DNA of 64,000 nt from Anaerolineaceae bacterium UBA4775 (GTDB lineage Bacteria; Chloroflexota; Anaerolineae; Anaerolineales; Anaerolineaceae): positions 62,001-126,000 of the forward strand of contig DHHJ01000029.1 in NCBI GenBank assembly GCA_002403205.1, given 5' to 3'. Positions within the stretch are counted from its first letter, which is position 1; every line of letters begins with the position of its first letter. Under the pieces are notes generated by a model. That model was not told where the DNA came from. It saw nothing but the letters and a program-made list of their open reading frames with translations, and made no database searches. Shown here piece after piece: positions 50,207 through 58,889 of the stretch. The translations under genes and the position numbers were made by a program.

Positions 50207-50509
50207 TTAGGACAAAGTAGTACTGTCCTATTTGAGCAAGGTTAAAATGTCCGATTGCAGGTGAAAAAGCTTATAGCTTATCGCTGATAGCGCATAGCTG
50301 AAAGGTGAAAGGATTTCGTTGGTGATGTGCAGCATGCAGGTGGGTGGCAGGCATTTTGTGCCTGTGGTTTGTGGCTATTAGCTTGTAGCTGGTGGTTTGT
50401 GGCTGGTCTTTTTTAGTTGATTGCTTAGGATCCCCATATTACTCACGCCTTCAACGTGACCATCAACCCACCAACTATCCACTACTCACTACCAACTACC
50501 CACTACCCG
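50207..50509. repeat. Repeat-rich intergenic region
   Basis: Holds a degenerate array like agcttatagcttatcgctgatagc (about 50262-50310), a GT-rich stretch (about 50360-50410), and a ctac-based array (actactcactaccaactacccacta in fragments, about 50470-50515) that ends at the stop codon of the next gene. No gene is seen. Confidence 0.6.
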
Positions 50510-52345
50510 CTACTCCCTCCACACCTCGATCACCGGCGGGGCGGTCAGGGGGAGCGAGGGCAGCGCCGCCACGAAGGCGGCTTCCGCTTCCGCCAGCCGC
50601 GGCGCAGCGTCACCCGGCAGGGCCAGGGCGGCCGCCGTGCAGGCGGCGTCGTACCCGGGGTCGGCCAAGCCGGCGATGTTGGTGCCGATCCAGCCATTGG
50701 CCGCAGTGGGGATCGCCCAGCTGGTGTACAGCCCGCAATCCGGGCCGGGCAGGGGCTGCCAGGCGATCAGCGCCAGGTCAAACTGGCGCCCGAACAGGGG
50801 TCCGTCTGGCCCGGGCGCATACAGCGCATCCAGGGGCAGCGTGACCACCTCCAGGCCCACGCCGCAGGCCGCCAGCGCAGTTTGGATGCTTTCCGCCATA
50901 TCCTGGTGGAAGGGCGAAGGTCCGGCCAGCAGCGTCAGGGCAAGCGGGATGTTGTTTAAAACAGCCGGCACGTTCTGGGCGATGCGCGGCGTGGCCGGGT
51001 CCCCGTCGTGATCGAGCCAGCCGGCCTCCGCAAGCAGCGCCGCGGCCGCAGCAGGGTCATACAGCAGGCTAGCTTGCAGGGATGACCGCCCCGGGGGCAA
51101 GAAGCTCGGCCAGGGGGTGCTGGGACTCCCGCCTAACATGGTCTCCCGGTCAAGGCAGGCAGCAAGCGCCTGGCGGGTGCGCGGGTCGGCGAAAAAATCC
51201 GGCCGTTCGGCGAAGACCGGGTTGGCCAGGCCGTCATACTCGGCGGGGCGGATGCCAAACACCAGTTGCGTCCACGCGCTGCCCGGTTCAACGTGCACCA
51301 CGTAGTCGCGCTGGGCCTCAACCGCGGCCCGCTCGGGGGCATCTACCATCCCCAGGGAAGCGTCCAGCACGTCGCAGGTGCCATCCTGCAGGGCAGCCCA
51401 GCCGGCCTGCCTGCCGCCCTCAAGCGGGCGCAGCAAAACCTGGTCCACACCGCTGAAGCCCCCCACCTCGAGGGATGAACCCGGTCTGCGCGCCAGGCGC
51501 ACTTCGCCCTCACCCCAGGCCATGACGGTAAACGGCCCATAGCTGACAGGCGAGCCGGCCCACAGCGCGTCGGCCGCGACGGCGTCCAGGTTCGCGCCCG
51601 GTTCAAAAGCCCGGGCTGGCAGCGGCGGCCAGAAAAAGCGCCCCAGGTCTGCCGTGGCAAACCCGGGATAGCCGACCCAGGTGACAGTGCGTTCATCCAG
51701 CGCGCCGAAGGCCTGGGTGTGGGCTTCCGCCCAGCCGTAGGCAGGGGAATCAGGGTGGCTGGCCAGCCGGTAGCTGAAGACTGCGTCCGCCGCGGTCACC
51801 GGCGTGCCGTCAGACCAGGTCAGGCCGTCCTTAAGGGTGAAGTCGAGCGCCATCTGGTCCATCTCCAGCGGTGCCAGCCCGTCCCAGGTGATGGCGCAGG
51901 CGGCCTCCCGGCAGCCGCTGGGGCGCACCCAGATGCCCTCGGTAGCGGTGACCCGCTCGCCGCGCGCGTCGATCACGGTCTGCCCGCGCCGGATGAGCAC
52001 AGGCTCCATGCGCAGGCTGCCGTCGTCCTCAGAGGGCACCTTTTCCACGGTTAGCGGCGTTAAATCCCCTGCCACCAGCTCGAAGGCTGGCGGGAAAAGC
52101 AAAGTGTTGATGCGGTCCTTGGCGGCCGAGGTGCCCCCGGCATAGGGGAAGGAGGTCTCAGGCAGGCTGGCAGTGCAGATGTTCAGCACCACCGGCGGGA
52201 TTTCCGTCGCGGTGGGGCCGGGCAGGGCGGTGGGATCCGGCAGAGTGGGGGCCAGGGTGCCTTCATCCGGCGGTTCTTCCGCCGGCGCGCTGCAGGCGGC
52301 CAGCACGAGCGTCACCAGCAGGATCATCATCAGGGCTTTTCTCAT
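50510..52345 (-). CDS. Family-5 substrate-binding lipoprotein (canonical order)
   Basis: A 611-residue extracytoplasmic receptor of the peptide/nickel ABC family. The signal peptide ends in VLAAC (Cys18), followed by a Pro/Thr linker. Here the blocks occur in the normal order: LTWSDGTPVTAADAVFSY at about residue 175, then the GSPVSYGPFTVMAWGEG segment, then RTRQALAACLDRETML and the C-terminal lobe. No permease or ATPase genes are adjacent; the next gene downstream in transcription is the repeat region. It follows rsgA by 24 bases. GC content is higher than in the importer operon. Confidence 0.85.
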   Translation of the reverse strand: MRKALMMILLVTLVLAACSAPAEEPPDEGTLAPTLPDPTALPGPTATEIPPVVLNICTASLPETSFPYAGGTSAAKDRINTLLFPPAFELVAGDLTPLTVEKVPSEDDGSLRMEPVLIRRGQTVIDARGERVTATEGIWVRPSGCREAACAITWDGLAPLEMDQMALDFTLKDGLTWSDGTPVTAADAVFSYRLASHPDSPAYGWAEAHTQAFGALDERTVTWVGYPGFATADLGRFFWPPLPARAFEPGANLDAVAADALWAGSPVSYGPFTVMAWGEGEVRLARRPGSSLEVGGFSGVDQVLLRPLEGGRQAGWAALQDGTCDVLDASLGMVDAPERAAVEAQRDYVVHVEPGSAWTQLVFGIRPAEYDGLANPVFAERPDFFADPRTRQALAACLDRETMLGGSPSTPWPSFLPPGRSSLQASLLYDPAAAAALLAEAGWLDHDGDPATPRIAQNVPAVLNNIPLALTLLAGPSPFHQDMAESIQTALAACGVGLEVVTLPLDALYAPGPDGPLFGRQFDLALIAWQPLPGPDCGLYTSWAIPTAANGWIGTNIAGLADPGYDAACTAAALALPGDAAPRLAEAEAAFVAALPSLPLTAPPVIEVWRE

Positions 52346-52369
52346 CGGGTTATCCTTTCAGGTGCCTGG

Positions 52370-53320
52370 TCAATCCCAGTCCCCTTCTTCGATCATCTCT
52401 TCAGATTCGTCCCCAAAGCGCAGCCGCAGGTAGGATGTGTAGCGCTGCGGCGCCACGTCTCCGGCTTCCACGGCGGCCAGCACAGCGCAGCCCGGTTCAT
52501 GGGTATGGGTGCAGTCGGAAAACTGGCAGTCCGCCACCAGGTCGCGCATTTCAACAAAATAGGCGTCCAGCTCCTCCGGTTCGGTGTCCCACAGCGCCAG
52601 GGAGCGGATGCCGGGCGTGTCGGCCACATACCCGCCCACGTCCAGGGGGAACAGCTCACGCACACGGGTGGTGTGCCGCCCTTTAGAGGTCGCCTCGCTG
52701 ACCGTGCGCACCCGCAGGCCCAAATCGGGCTGGATGGCGTTGAGCAGGCTGGACTTGCCCACGCCCGATGGCCCGGTCAGCGCGGAGAGCTTTCCTTTTA
52801 AGTGCCCGCGCAGCTCGTCGACTCCTTCACCGGTGACGGCGGAGGTGTAGACCACAGGGTAACCGAGCTGCTCGTACAAACCAAAGGTGGCTTGCGCCTG
52901 GGCGGGGGTGACCAGGTCGACCTTGTTGGCCACGACCAGGGCTGTGACCATCTGCTTTTCGGCGATCACCAGGAAGCGGTCCAGCATGCGCAGGCTGGGC
53001 GCAGGCTGGGCGCAGGCGAACACGGCCACGATCTGGTCGGGATTGGCCAGCAGGACCTGGCGGAATTCGCGCTTGATCCCTGTGCGCACCCGGGCAAACT
53101 CGGCTGTGCGCTCGTGGATCGCTTCGATCACACCGCTGCCATCCTCCTGGGGGGTGATCGTCACCCGGTCGCCGATGGCGACAATATCGCCCTCCTGCTC
53201 ACCCTGTTTAAGACGGCCCCGCAGCCGGCAGGTATACTCACCCTCGTCCGTCTGGACGGTTAAAAAGCCGGATTGGGCACGGATCACCAGTCCTTCCAGG
53301 GTCTCAGGCAAACGGGTCAT
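52370..53320 (-). CDS. rsgA: Ribosome small subunit-dependent GTPase A
   Basis: A 316-residue circularly permuted GTPase for late 30S maturation. The OB fold is N-terminal. G motifs appear in the permuted order G4 (NKVDLV), G5-like TSAVTG, G1 (GPSGVGKSSLLN), G2 region and G3 (DTPGIR). The C-terminal zinc domain has CQFSDCTHTHEPGCAV. The long frame extends to 53479 over the low-complexity tail of the upstream gene; the ATG at 53320, one base after that gene's stop, is the sensible start. Confidence 0.94.
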   Translation of the reverse strand: MTRLPETLEGLVIRAQSGFLTVQTDEGEYTCRLRGRLKQGEQEGDIVAIGDRVTITPQEDGSGVIEAIHERTAEFARVRTGIKREFRQVLLANPDQIVAVFACAQPAPSLRMLDRFLVIAEKQMVTALVVANKVDLVTPAQAQATFGLYEQLGYPVVYTSAVTGEGVDELRGHLKGKLSALTGPSGVGKSSLLNAIQPDLGLRVRTVSEATSKGRHTTRVRELFPLDVGGYVADTPGIRSLALWDTEPEELDAYFVEMRDLVADCQFSDCTHTHEPGCAVLAAVEAGDVAPQRYTSYLRLRFGDESEEMIEEGDWD

Positions 53321-53321
53321 C

Positions 53322-55634
53322 CTACGGTTCTTCACCCGACCCGCCACCCTCCTCGCCAATGGGCGTCTCTGTGGGAATGGGCGTCTCAGTGGGAATGGGC
53401 GTCTCAGTGGGGATGGGGGTGTTGGTGGGGACGGGGGTCTCAGTGGGGATGGGCGTGGGCGAGGCCACCACATAGGCATATGCCTCCCAGGGCATCACCC
53501 GGCCGATATCCGCATTGTTCGAGAAATACAGCGAAACAGCCCGCCGAAAGACCGGTGCGGCCATCTCCGAGCCTTCCCCGGCGTTTTCCAGCATCACCAC
53601 CACGGCGATATCAGGCCGGTCGGGGTTATTCACCTGGGTATAGCCGGCAAACCAGGCATGCGGTGCCCCAAAGGGGTTTTGGGCGGTGCCGGTTTTGCCA
53701 AAGGAGCGGTAACGCATGGTGGCCAGCTGGCGCTGGGCGGTGCCGCGGGGGTTGGCGATCACCTCGCGCATGGCATCCTGGATGATGGCCAGGTTCTGGT
53801 CAGAGATGCCCAAATTGCCGTTGACCTCCGGGGCAAAGGTGTACGAGGGCGTCCCTTCGGGCAGCCCGATCGCGTCGATCAGGGTGGGCTGGTACAGGGT
53901 GCCCCCGTTGGCGACAGCCGCGGTAAAAGCGGCCACCTGTAAGGGCGTGACGGTCATCTCGCCCTGGCCAATGGCCAGTTGCACGTTTTGCTCGCAATTG
54001 GTCACCTGCGCCGGGATGTTCCCGGGCTGCTCCCCCACTTCCACGCCGGTCGGCTGGCCCAGGCCAAAATTGCGCGCCGTGTTGATGATGGCATCCGGGT
54101 TGCCGGTCAGCATGAGCTGCTCACCAATGGTGTAAAACCACGGGTTGCACGAGCGCATCAAGCCTTCAGGCAGGGTCAGGTTGCCGCTGGGCGGGACCTC
54201 TCTCTCGAAGGTCCAGTCGTACAGCTCGTTGCCGCACACCACAACGGAATGCCCGCAATAGATTGAATCGGTCTGGTCAAAAACGCCCGTCTCCAACGCC
54301 GCGGCCATGCTGATGATCTTGAACACCGACCCCAGGGGATACTGTCCGCTGGTGGCCCGGTTGAAGACCGGGTCATTGGGCTGCACATAGGGGTTCTGGG
54401 CATAGATGAAATTCTGGTTATTGATGTCAAACAGGTTGGGGTCAAATTGCGGGTTCGAGACCATTGCCAGCACACGGCCGGTATCGATCTCCATCACCAC
54501 GATGGCGCCGCGATAATTGCCCAGGGATTGCTGCAAGCGGTACTGCAATCCGGGGTCGATGGTGGTGGTGATCGACTGCCCCGGCGAAACGCCGCGCTCA
54601 GCCAGCCGGGTGATGATCTGCCCATCCGGGTCCTTCAGATACAGGGTGGCCCCGCGCTGGCCCGAAAGCACATCCTCGAAGGCCAGTTCCAGCCCGGTGG
54701 CGCCAAAGCGCTCGTTGGGTGCGTAACCCAGCCGCAGGTAGCGGTTCATCTCTTGTTCAGAGATGTAGGTCAGGTGGCCCACGGTCTGAGGTGCCAGGCC
54801 GCCGTCAAAGTAAAAACGTGAGGTGTAATAATTCAGGAAAACACCGCTCAGCGAGCTGAGGGCGCCCATGTTGGCGTCCACATCGGCACGGGTCGCTTCG
54901 CCCAGGGGTACATAGTCAAACGGCAGCGCCGCTTCAGCCATTTCCCTGATCTCGTCCACCTGGTAGATGGTCAGGCGGGCCATGGTGGTGTAGAACAGGC
55001 TCATCAGGTCGGGGTTGAGGTTGCCCGGTGTGAAACCAATCGCCACGGCTTCTTCCTGGGCGGCGATCGGCGAGCCATCAGAGGCGTAGATCTCCCCGCG
55101 CGGTGTTGTCTGGCGCACGATCTCAAGAACATTGCCGCCCACCAGGTCGGGCATGATCAGCCCTTCATCCCAGGCCACGTGCCACGCATTGGCCTCGCGC
55201 ACCAGCGACATGGCCAGTTCCCGGCTCAGGGTGCCGAAGAAGTTTGTGTTGTAATTGACATTCAGCCTGACAGAGGCGAAATCCGGGTTGGTCTCGCGGG
55301 AGATCACCTGGTAGGTGATGCCGTCGTCGAACAGCAACGTCAGCGCGATGGCCGTCTGGGTGTAGCGGGCCGTGAAGTCCTCCAGCGACACTGCCCGGCG
55401 GCTTTCTTCCGAGAGCAGGTCGTACATCTGGGCGTAATCATCCCGCCGCCAGGCGTCCATGAAGGAATCGACCGCCCCGTCTACATCCGGCGCAGGGGTG
55501 ATAAAAACCTGCGGGTCGGGCAGGGTTGCGGTTGCCGTGGGGGTTCCCACCGGATCAGTGACGGGCGTGCCCGGCGTGCACCCCAAAAGCGCCAGTAAGA
55601 TCAGCAAAATGAATGTGCGTTGCACCTTAATCAT
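53322..55634 (-). CDS. MecA/PBP2-type class B penicillin-binding protein with lipobox (copy 1)
   Basis: A ~770-residue transpeptidase. The N-terminus MIKVQRTFILLILLALLGC ends in a lipobox-like sequence (Cys19), not a plain anchor. Next come a MecA_N/NTF2-like domain (about residues 50-160), a dimerisation domain starting RGEIYASDG, and the transpeptidase with SVFK (SxxK), RSCNPW (SxN) and FGKTGTAQ (KTG). The C-terminal tail is a repeat of PIPTET units. Two ATGs are close; the one at 55634 is seven bases from GGAG and is preferred. It follows copy 2 by about 70 bases. Confidence 0.9.
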   Translation of the reverse strand: MIKVQRTFILLILLALLGCTPGTPVTDPVGTPTATATLPDPQVFITPAPDVDGAVDSFMDAWRRDDYAQMYDLLSEESRRAVSLEDFTARYTQTAIALTLLFDDGITYQVISRETNPDFASVRLNVNYNTNFFGTLSRELAMSLVREANAWHVAWDEGLIMPDLVGGNVLEIVRQTTPRGEIYASDGSPIAAQEEAVAIGFTPGNLNPDLMSLFYTTMARLTIYQVDEIREMAEAALPFDYVPLGEATRADVDANMGALSSLSGVFLNYYTSRFYFDGGLAPQTVGHLTYISEQEMNRYLRLGYAPNERFGATGLELAFEDVLSGQRGATLYLKDPDGQIITRLAERGVSPGQSITTTIDPGLQYRLQQSLGNYRGAIVVMEIDTGRVLAMVSNPQFDPNLFDINNQNFIYAQNPYVQPNDPVFNRATSGQYPLGSVFKIISMAAALETGVFDQTDSIYCGHSVVVCGNELYDWTFEREVPPSGNLTLPEGLMRSCNPWFYTIGEQLMLTGNPDAIINTARNFGLGQPTGVEVGEQPGNIPAQVTNCEQNVQLAIGQGEMTVTPLQVAAFTAAVANGGTLYQPTLIDAIGLPEGTPSYTFAPEVNGNLGISDQNLAIIQDAMREVIANPRGTAQRQLATMRYRSFGKTGTAQNPFGAPHAWFAGYTQVNNPDRPDIAVVVMLENAGEGSEMAAPVFRRAVSLYFSNNADIGRVMPWEAYAYVVASPTPIPTETPVPTNTPIPTETPIPTETPIPTETPIGEEGGGSGEEP
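53361..53450. repeat. 18-base coding repeat (PIPTET units)
   Basis: Five near-identical 18-base units of the form gggcgtctcagtgggaat encode the Pro-Ile-Pro-Thr-Glu-Thr repeats of the PBP tail. The near identity of neighbouring units suggests expansion by slippage; the copy number may vary between strains. Confidence 0.8.
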
Positions 55635-55702
55635 CAACATTCTCCAATAAGTGCAGGGAAAGCCCCGCACCCGGTTGTTTCACGGTCATTGATTATACTG
55701 TG

Positions 55703-57901
55703 TCATTCCTCGCTTGTGGCGGGTTCCGGCTCTGGCTCCGAGGGCACGTACGGCTCGCTCTCCCAGGGCATCAGGCCGCCGGGGTCCTCGCCATCGGAGA
55801 AATACAACGCCACCGCCCGCCGGAAGACCGGGGCAGCCATCACGGAACCCTCGCCGCTGTTCTCAACGATCACGGCCACGGCAATATCCGGCCTGTCGGG
55901 GTCGTTGGCCCGGGTGTAACCGGCAAACCAGGCGTGCGACCGCCCGGTGGGCGTCTCGGCCGTCCCTGTTTTGCCCGAAACGGGGATCGATAAGCCCTGC
56001 ATCGCCCAGTAACCGGTGCCGCGCGTCTCCTCGGTCACCAGGCGCAGGGCCTCGGTGACTGCCGCCAGGGTGGCTTCGGAAACGGGCAATTGCCCCTGCG
56101 GGTCGGGGGAGAACACGTAGGTGGGTTCCCCGGTGAGCGGGCCGATGGCTTCGATCAGCGCGGGGCGGTTCAGCGTGCCGCCGTTGGCCAGCGCAGCGAA
56201 AAACGCCGCCACCTGCAAGGGTGTGACCAGCACTTCACCCTGGCCGATGGCAATCTGGGCGCTGTTCACACAGGTGCCGGCCGTTGCAGGGATATTTCCC
56301 GGCGCATCGGCGATTTCAATCCCCGTCACGGCGCCCAGGCCAAATCCGTAGGCCATCTCAGAGAGGACCCCGTCCATGTCTTCTGTGTACAGGTTCTCCC
56401 CGATGCGGTAAAACCAAGGGTTGCACGAGCGCATCAAGCCCTCCTGCAGGGTCAGGTCGCCGCTGGCTGCCGTGCCATACCCCAAAGTCCAGTCATACAG
56501 GGTGACCGAGTCACACACCCACAGGGAGTGACCGCAGAAAAAGCGTGAACCCGGCCGGTACAGGCCCGATTCAAGCGCGGCAGACATCGAAATCACCTTA
56601 AAAACCGAACCCAGGGGATACTGCCCCTGGGTGGCTCGATTGAACAGGGGCTGGGCCGGGTCGGTGAAATAAGATTCCATCAGGCTGCGGTCAATTTCCG
56701 TCAGGTCAAAGGCATTCGGGTCAAAAGACGGGTTTGAGACCAGTGCCAGCACGCGGCCGGTATCGGCTTCCATCACAACCACAGCCGCGCGCAAGTCACC
56801 CAGGGAGGCTTGCAGGCGCATCTGCAGGGTTTTATCCAGGGTGGTAGTGAGCGACTGCCCGGGCACCGGGTCGCTGGAGGCCAGCAGCGACAGGATTTCG
56901 CCGCCAGGCCCCATCAGATACAGGGTCGCGCCGTGCTGGCCGGCCAGCTCAGGTTCGTAGGCCGCTTCCAGCCCATACGCCCCGATGCGTTCATCCTGGC
57001 GGTATCCCAGGCGCAGATACTCATCCAGTTTCTCCTCCGGGATGAACAGCAAATACCCCAGGGCATGGGGGGCGACCCCACCATCGAGGTAAAAACGTTG
57101 TCTGAATTCGTCAATGCGCACGCCGCTCAAGCTGCGCAGAGTTTCAATATGCGGCGCCACAGCCGACTGGGTCAGGGAGACCACGGGCAGGTACCAGTCA
57201 TCCGGGGTGGCCGCGATCACCCGGGCCAGGGAGTCCGGTGTGTAATAGCTGATTTCCGCCAGGGCTGCGTACAAGCTATCCGCCTGTTCGGGGAGGATCT
57301 GCCCCGGGACCACGCCGATGGCCAGCGCATTTTCATAGGCTGCCAGGGGCGCGCCATCCCGGTCAAAGATCCGCCCGCGTGAGGGGAGCTGATGCAGCAA
57401 TTCCAGGCGGTTGCCGCCGCGCAATTCGGGAAAGACCAAGCCCACCTCCCACTGGATGCGCCAGCTGCCCTGCTCACGTGTTAGGGCCGCAACGGTGTCA
57501 CTGCTGAGCGTCCCCACCAGGCGGGTGTCATATTCCACCCGGTAAGCCACCTCAGCCCGGGCATCATCCACCAGGGTAGAAAGCACACTGGCGCTGACCG
57601 ACCGCAGGGTCAGGGTGGTGGCAAAATTCTCATAAATTTCGGTGAATTCCTCCAGGGCAAGCGCATCCTGGCTTAAGGGGGATAAGAAAGCGTACATCGC
57701 TGGGTAATCTTCCACCTCCCAGGCCCCCAGGAAGCCTTCAACCGTCTGTTGGGCGGCAGCAGCCATGGCGGCATCCCCCCTGCGGATGGTGCGGGTCGCC
57801 TGGGGCGTGACGGTGCCCACCGGAAGGCAGGCGGCCAGGACGCTCACCAGGGTCAGCACCACAAGGGATTGAAATCGCAGCCAGCGCGGGTGGGGTTTCA
57901 T
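55703..57901 (-). CDS. MecA/PBP2-type class B penicillin-binding protein with lipobox (copy 2)
   Basis: A 732-residue paralogue of the adjacent PBP with the same domain order. The signal peptide ends in VLAAC (Cys25), so it is a predicted lipoprotein. A MecA_N/NTF2-like domain (about 50-165), a dimerisation domain (RGRIFDRDGAPLAAY) and a transpeptidase with SVFK, RSCNPW and SGKTGTAET follow. It lacks the PIPTET tail and ends in a short Glu/Pro stretch. GAGGTAACGGG precedes the ATG; it starts 9 bases after maf. These enzymes cross-link peptidoglycan outside the membrane. Confidence 0.9.
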   Translation of the reverse strand: MKPHPRWLRFQSLVVLTLVSVLAACLPVGTVTPQATRTIRRGDAAMAAAAQQTVEGFLGAWEVEDYPAMYAFLSPLSQDALALEEFTEIYENFATTLTLRSVSASVLSTLVDDARAEVAYRVEYDTRLVGTLSSDTVAALTREQGSWRIQWEVGLVFPELRGGNRLELLHQLPSRGRIFDRDGAPLAAYENALAIGVVPGQILPEQADSLYAALAEISYYTPDSLARVIAATPDDWYLPVVSLTQSAVAPHIETLRSLSGVRIDEFRQRFYLDGGVAPHALGYLLFIPEEKLDEYLRLGYRQDERIGAYGLEAAYEPELAGQHGATLYLMGPGGEILSLLASSDPVPGQSLTTTLDKTLQMRLQASLGDLRAAVVVMEADTGRVLALVSNPSFDPNAFDLTEIDRSLMESYFTDPAQPLFNRATQGQYPLGSVFKVISMSAALESGLYRPGSRFFCGHSLWVCDSVTLYDWTLGYGTAASGDLTLQEGLMRSCNPWFYRIGENLYTEDMDGVLSEMAYGFGLGAVTGIEIADAPGNIPATAGTCVNSAQIAIGQGEVLVTPLQVAAFFAALANGGTLNRPALIEAIGPLTGEPTYVFSPDPQGQLPVSEATLAAVTEALRLVTEETRGTGYWAMQGLSIPVSGKTGTAETPTGRSHAWFAGYTRANDPDRPDIAVAVIVENSGEGSVMAAPVFRRAVALYFSDGEDPGGLMPWESEPYVPSEPEPEPATSEE

Positions 57902-57910
57902 CCCGTTACC

Positions 57911-58558
57911 TCAATCCCGCCCCAAGATCGCACGGTAGACCGGACAGCGATAGTCCAGGGCAGCCTGGCAGCGGTCGGGCAGGTCTTCGGGAACATCCTG
58001 GTCAAACTGCCGCATTCCAACGGCCAGGTGGCACAACGGGAAGCCCATCACCGAAGCGTAACACCCCTGCAACCCTTCTACGGGATGGAAATCTGGGTTC
58101 TGAATGCCGTAAGCGCCTGCCTTGTCAAAGGGATCGCCCGAGGAGATATAGGCTTCGATCTCGGCATCGGTATAGTCCCGCATGGGGACATCCGTGCAGC
58201 ATACAGCTTCATAAAACTGCCCGGTGCGCGGGTCGAGGATGGCAATGCCCGTGTAGACCTGGTGCGTCCGCCCGCGCAGCTGTTGCAGCATCTGGCGGGC
58301 TTCTGCGGGGTCAGCCGGCTTGCCCAGCAGCACACCCTCATCGACCACGATCGTATCCGCAGCGATCACCAGCCCGCCTGCGTTTTCAGCCGTGACCGAT
58401 GCCTTCTCGTGCGCCAAGCGGCGCACATACGCAACCGGCGGCTCGTCCGGGTGCTGGTCTTCAGCGATGTTCGCCGGGGAGACCATAAACGGCCACCCAA
58501 GCAAGCTTAAAAGCTCACTGCGCCGGGGCGAATTTGACGCGAGGATTAACTTTCCCAT
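57911..58558 (-). CDS. maf: Maf family nucleotide pyrophosphatase
   Basis: A 215-residue house-cleaning enzyme hydrolysing non-canonical or excess nucleoside triphosphates (dTTP/UTP type in the closest group). Motifs are LILASNSPRRSELLSLL at the N-terminus, ADTIVVDEGVLLGKP and YTGIAILDPRTG, with Asp in VIAADT as the catalytic base. The frame extends to 58597, but the ATG at 58558 fits the family start. It is directly upstream of the PBP genes, a common cell-shape/cell-division context. Confidence 0.92.
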   Translation of the reverse strand: MGKLILASNSPRRSELLSLLGWPFMVSPANIAEDQHPDEPPVAYVRRLAHEKASVTAENAGGLVIAADTIVVDEGVLLGKPADPAEARQMLQQLRGRTHQVYTGIAILDPRTGQFYEAVCCTDVPMRDYTDAEIEAYISSGDPFDKAGAYGIQNPDFHPVEGLQGCYASVMGFPLCHLAVGMRQFDQDVPEDLPDRCQAALDYRCPVYRAILGRD

Positions 58559-58633
58559 GGCGGGGATTCTAACACATCCTATCCCTTCCTTGTACAACCT
58601 GGCCGGGGCATGCAGTATGCGCGCATATCAAAC

Positions 58634-58652
58634 CTGCCCGGAACCCGGGCAG
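58634..58652 (-). terminator. Weak hairpin upstream of maf
   Basis: An eight-base stem (ctgcccgg / ccgggcag) with a three-base loop between the methyltransferase relic and maf. On the minus strand it is followed by GTTTGATATG, so termination would be inefficient. Confidence 0.35.
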
Positions 58653-58725
58653 ATATGGGTGTCATCGTGACGATTCGGGCTGAAGTGGGGCAACCCCCAC
58701 ACCACACCGCACCCCGTCCGACCGA

Positions 58726-58866
58726 TCAGGCATGGGCCGCCCTGGCGATCTCGGCCAGGTGCTCTGGGCTGGTGCCGCAGCAACCGCCCACCACCCGGGC
58801 ACCTGCTTCGATCCAGGTTGGGACCATGGCCCCCATCTCCTCAGGAGTCAGCGTGGAGGACAGGTC
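58726..58866 (-). pseudogene. C-terminal relic of a homocysteine S-methyltransferase
   Basis: In one minus-strand frame 46 codons read DLSSTLTPEEMGAMVPTW (first part), then ARVVGGCCGTSPEHL and a stop. GGCCGT is the zinc-binding C-terminal signature of homocysteine S-methyltransferases (BHMT/MmuM/MetH N-domain). Upstream the frame runs into the 3' end of rnz with no start codon and no other family sequence, so only the last sixth of the gene remains. The CC zinc ligands are intact, but the protein cannot be functional alone. Confidence 0.7.
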
Positions 58867-58889
58867 CGGCGCAACAGGTGCGCGCCGGA

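Noticed and set aside
49679..50245. A 188-codon plus-strand frame across the 42-base repeats
   Set aside because: Its first third is translated repeat and the rest is antisense to the Fn3-like remnant.
53361..53450. The repeat as an intergenic element
   Set aside because: It lies inside a continuous frame and encodes PIPTET units of the PBP tail.
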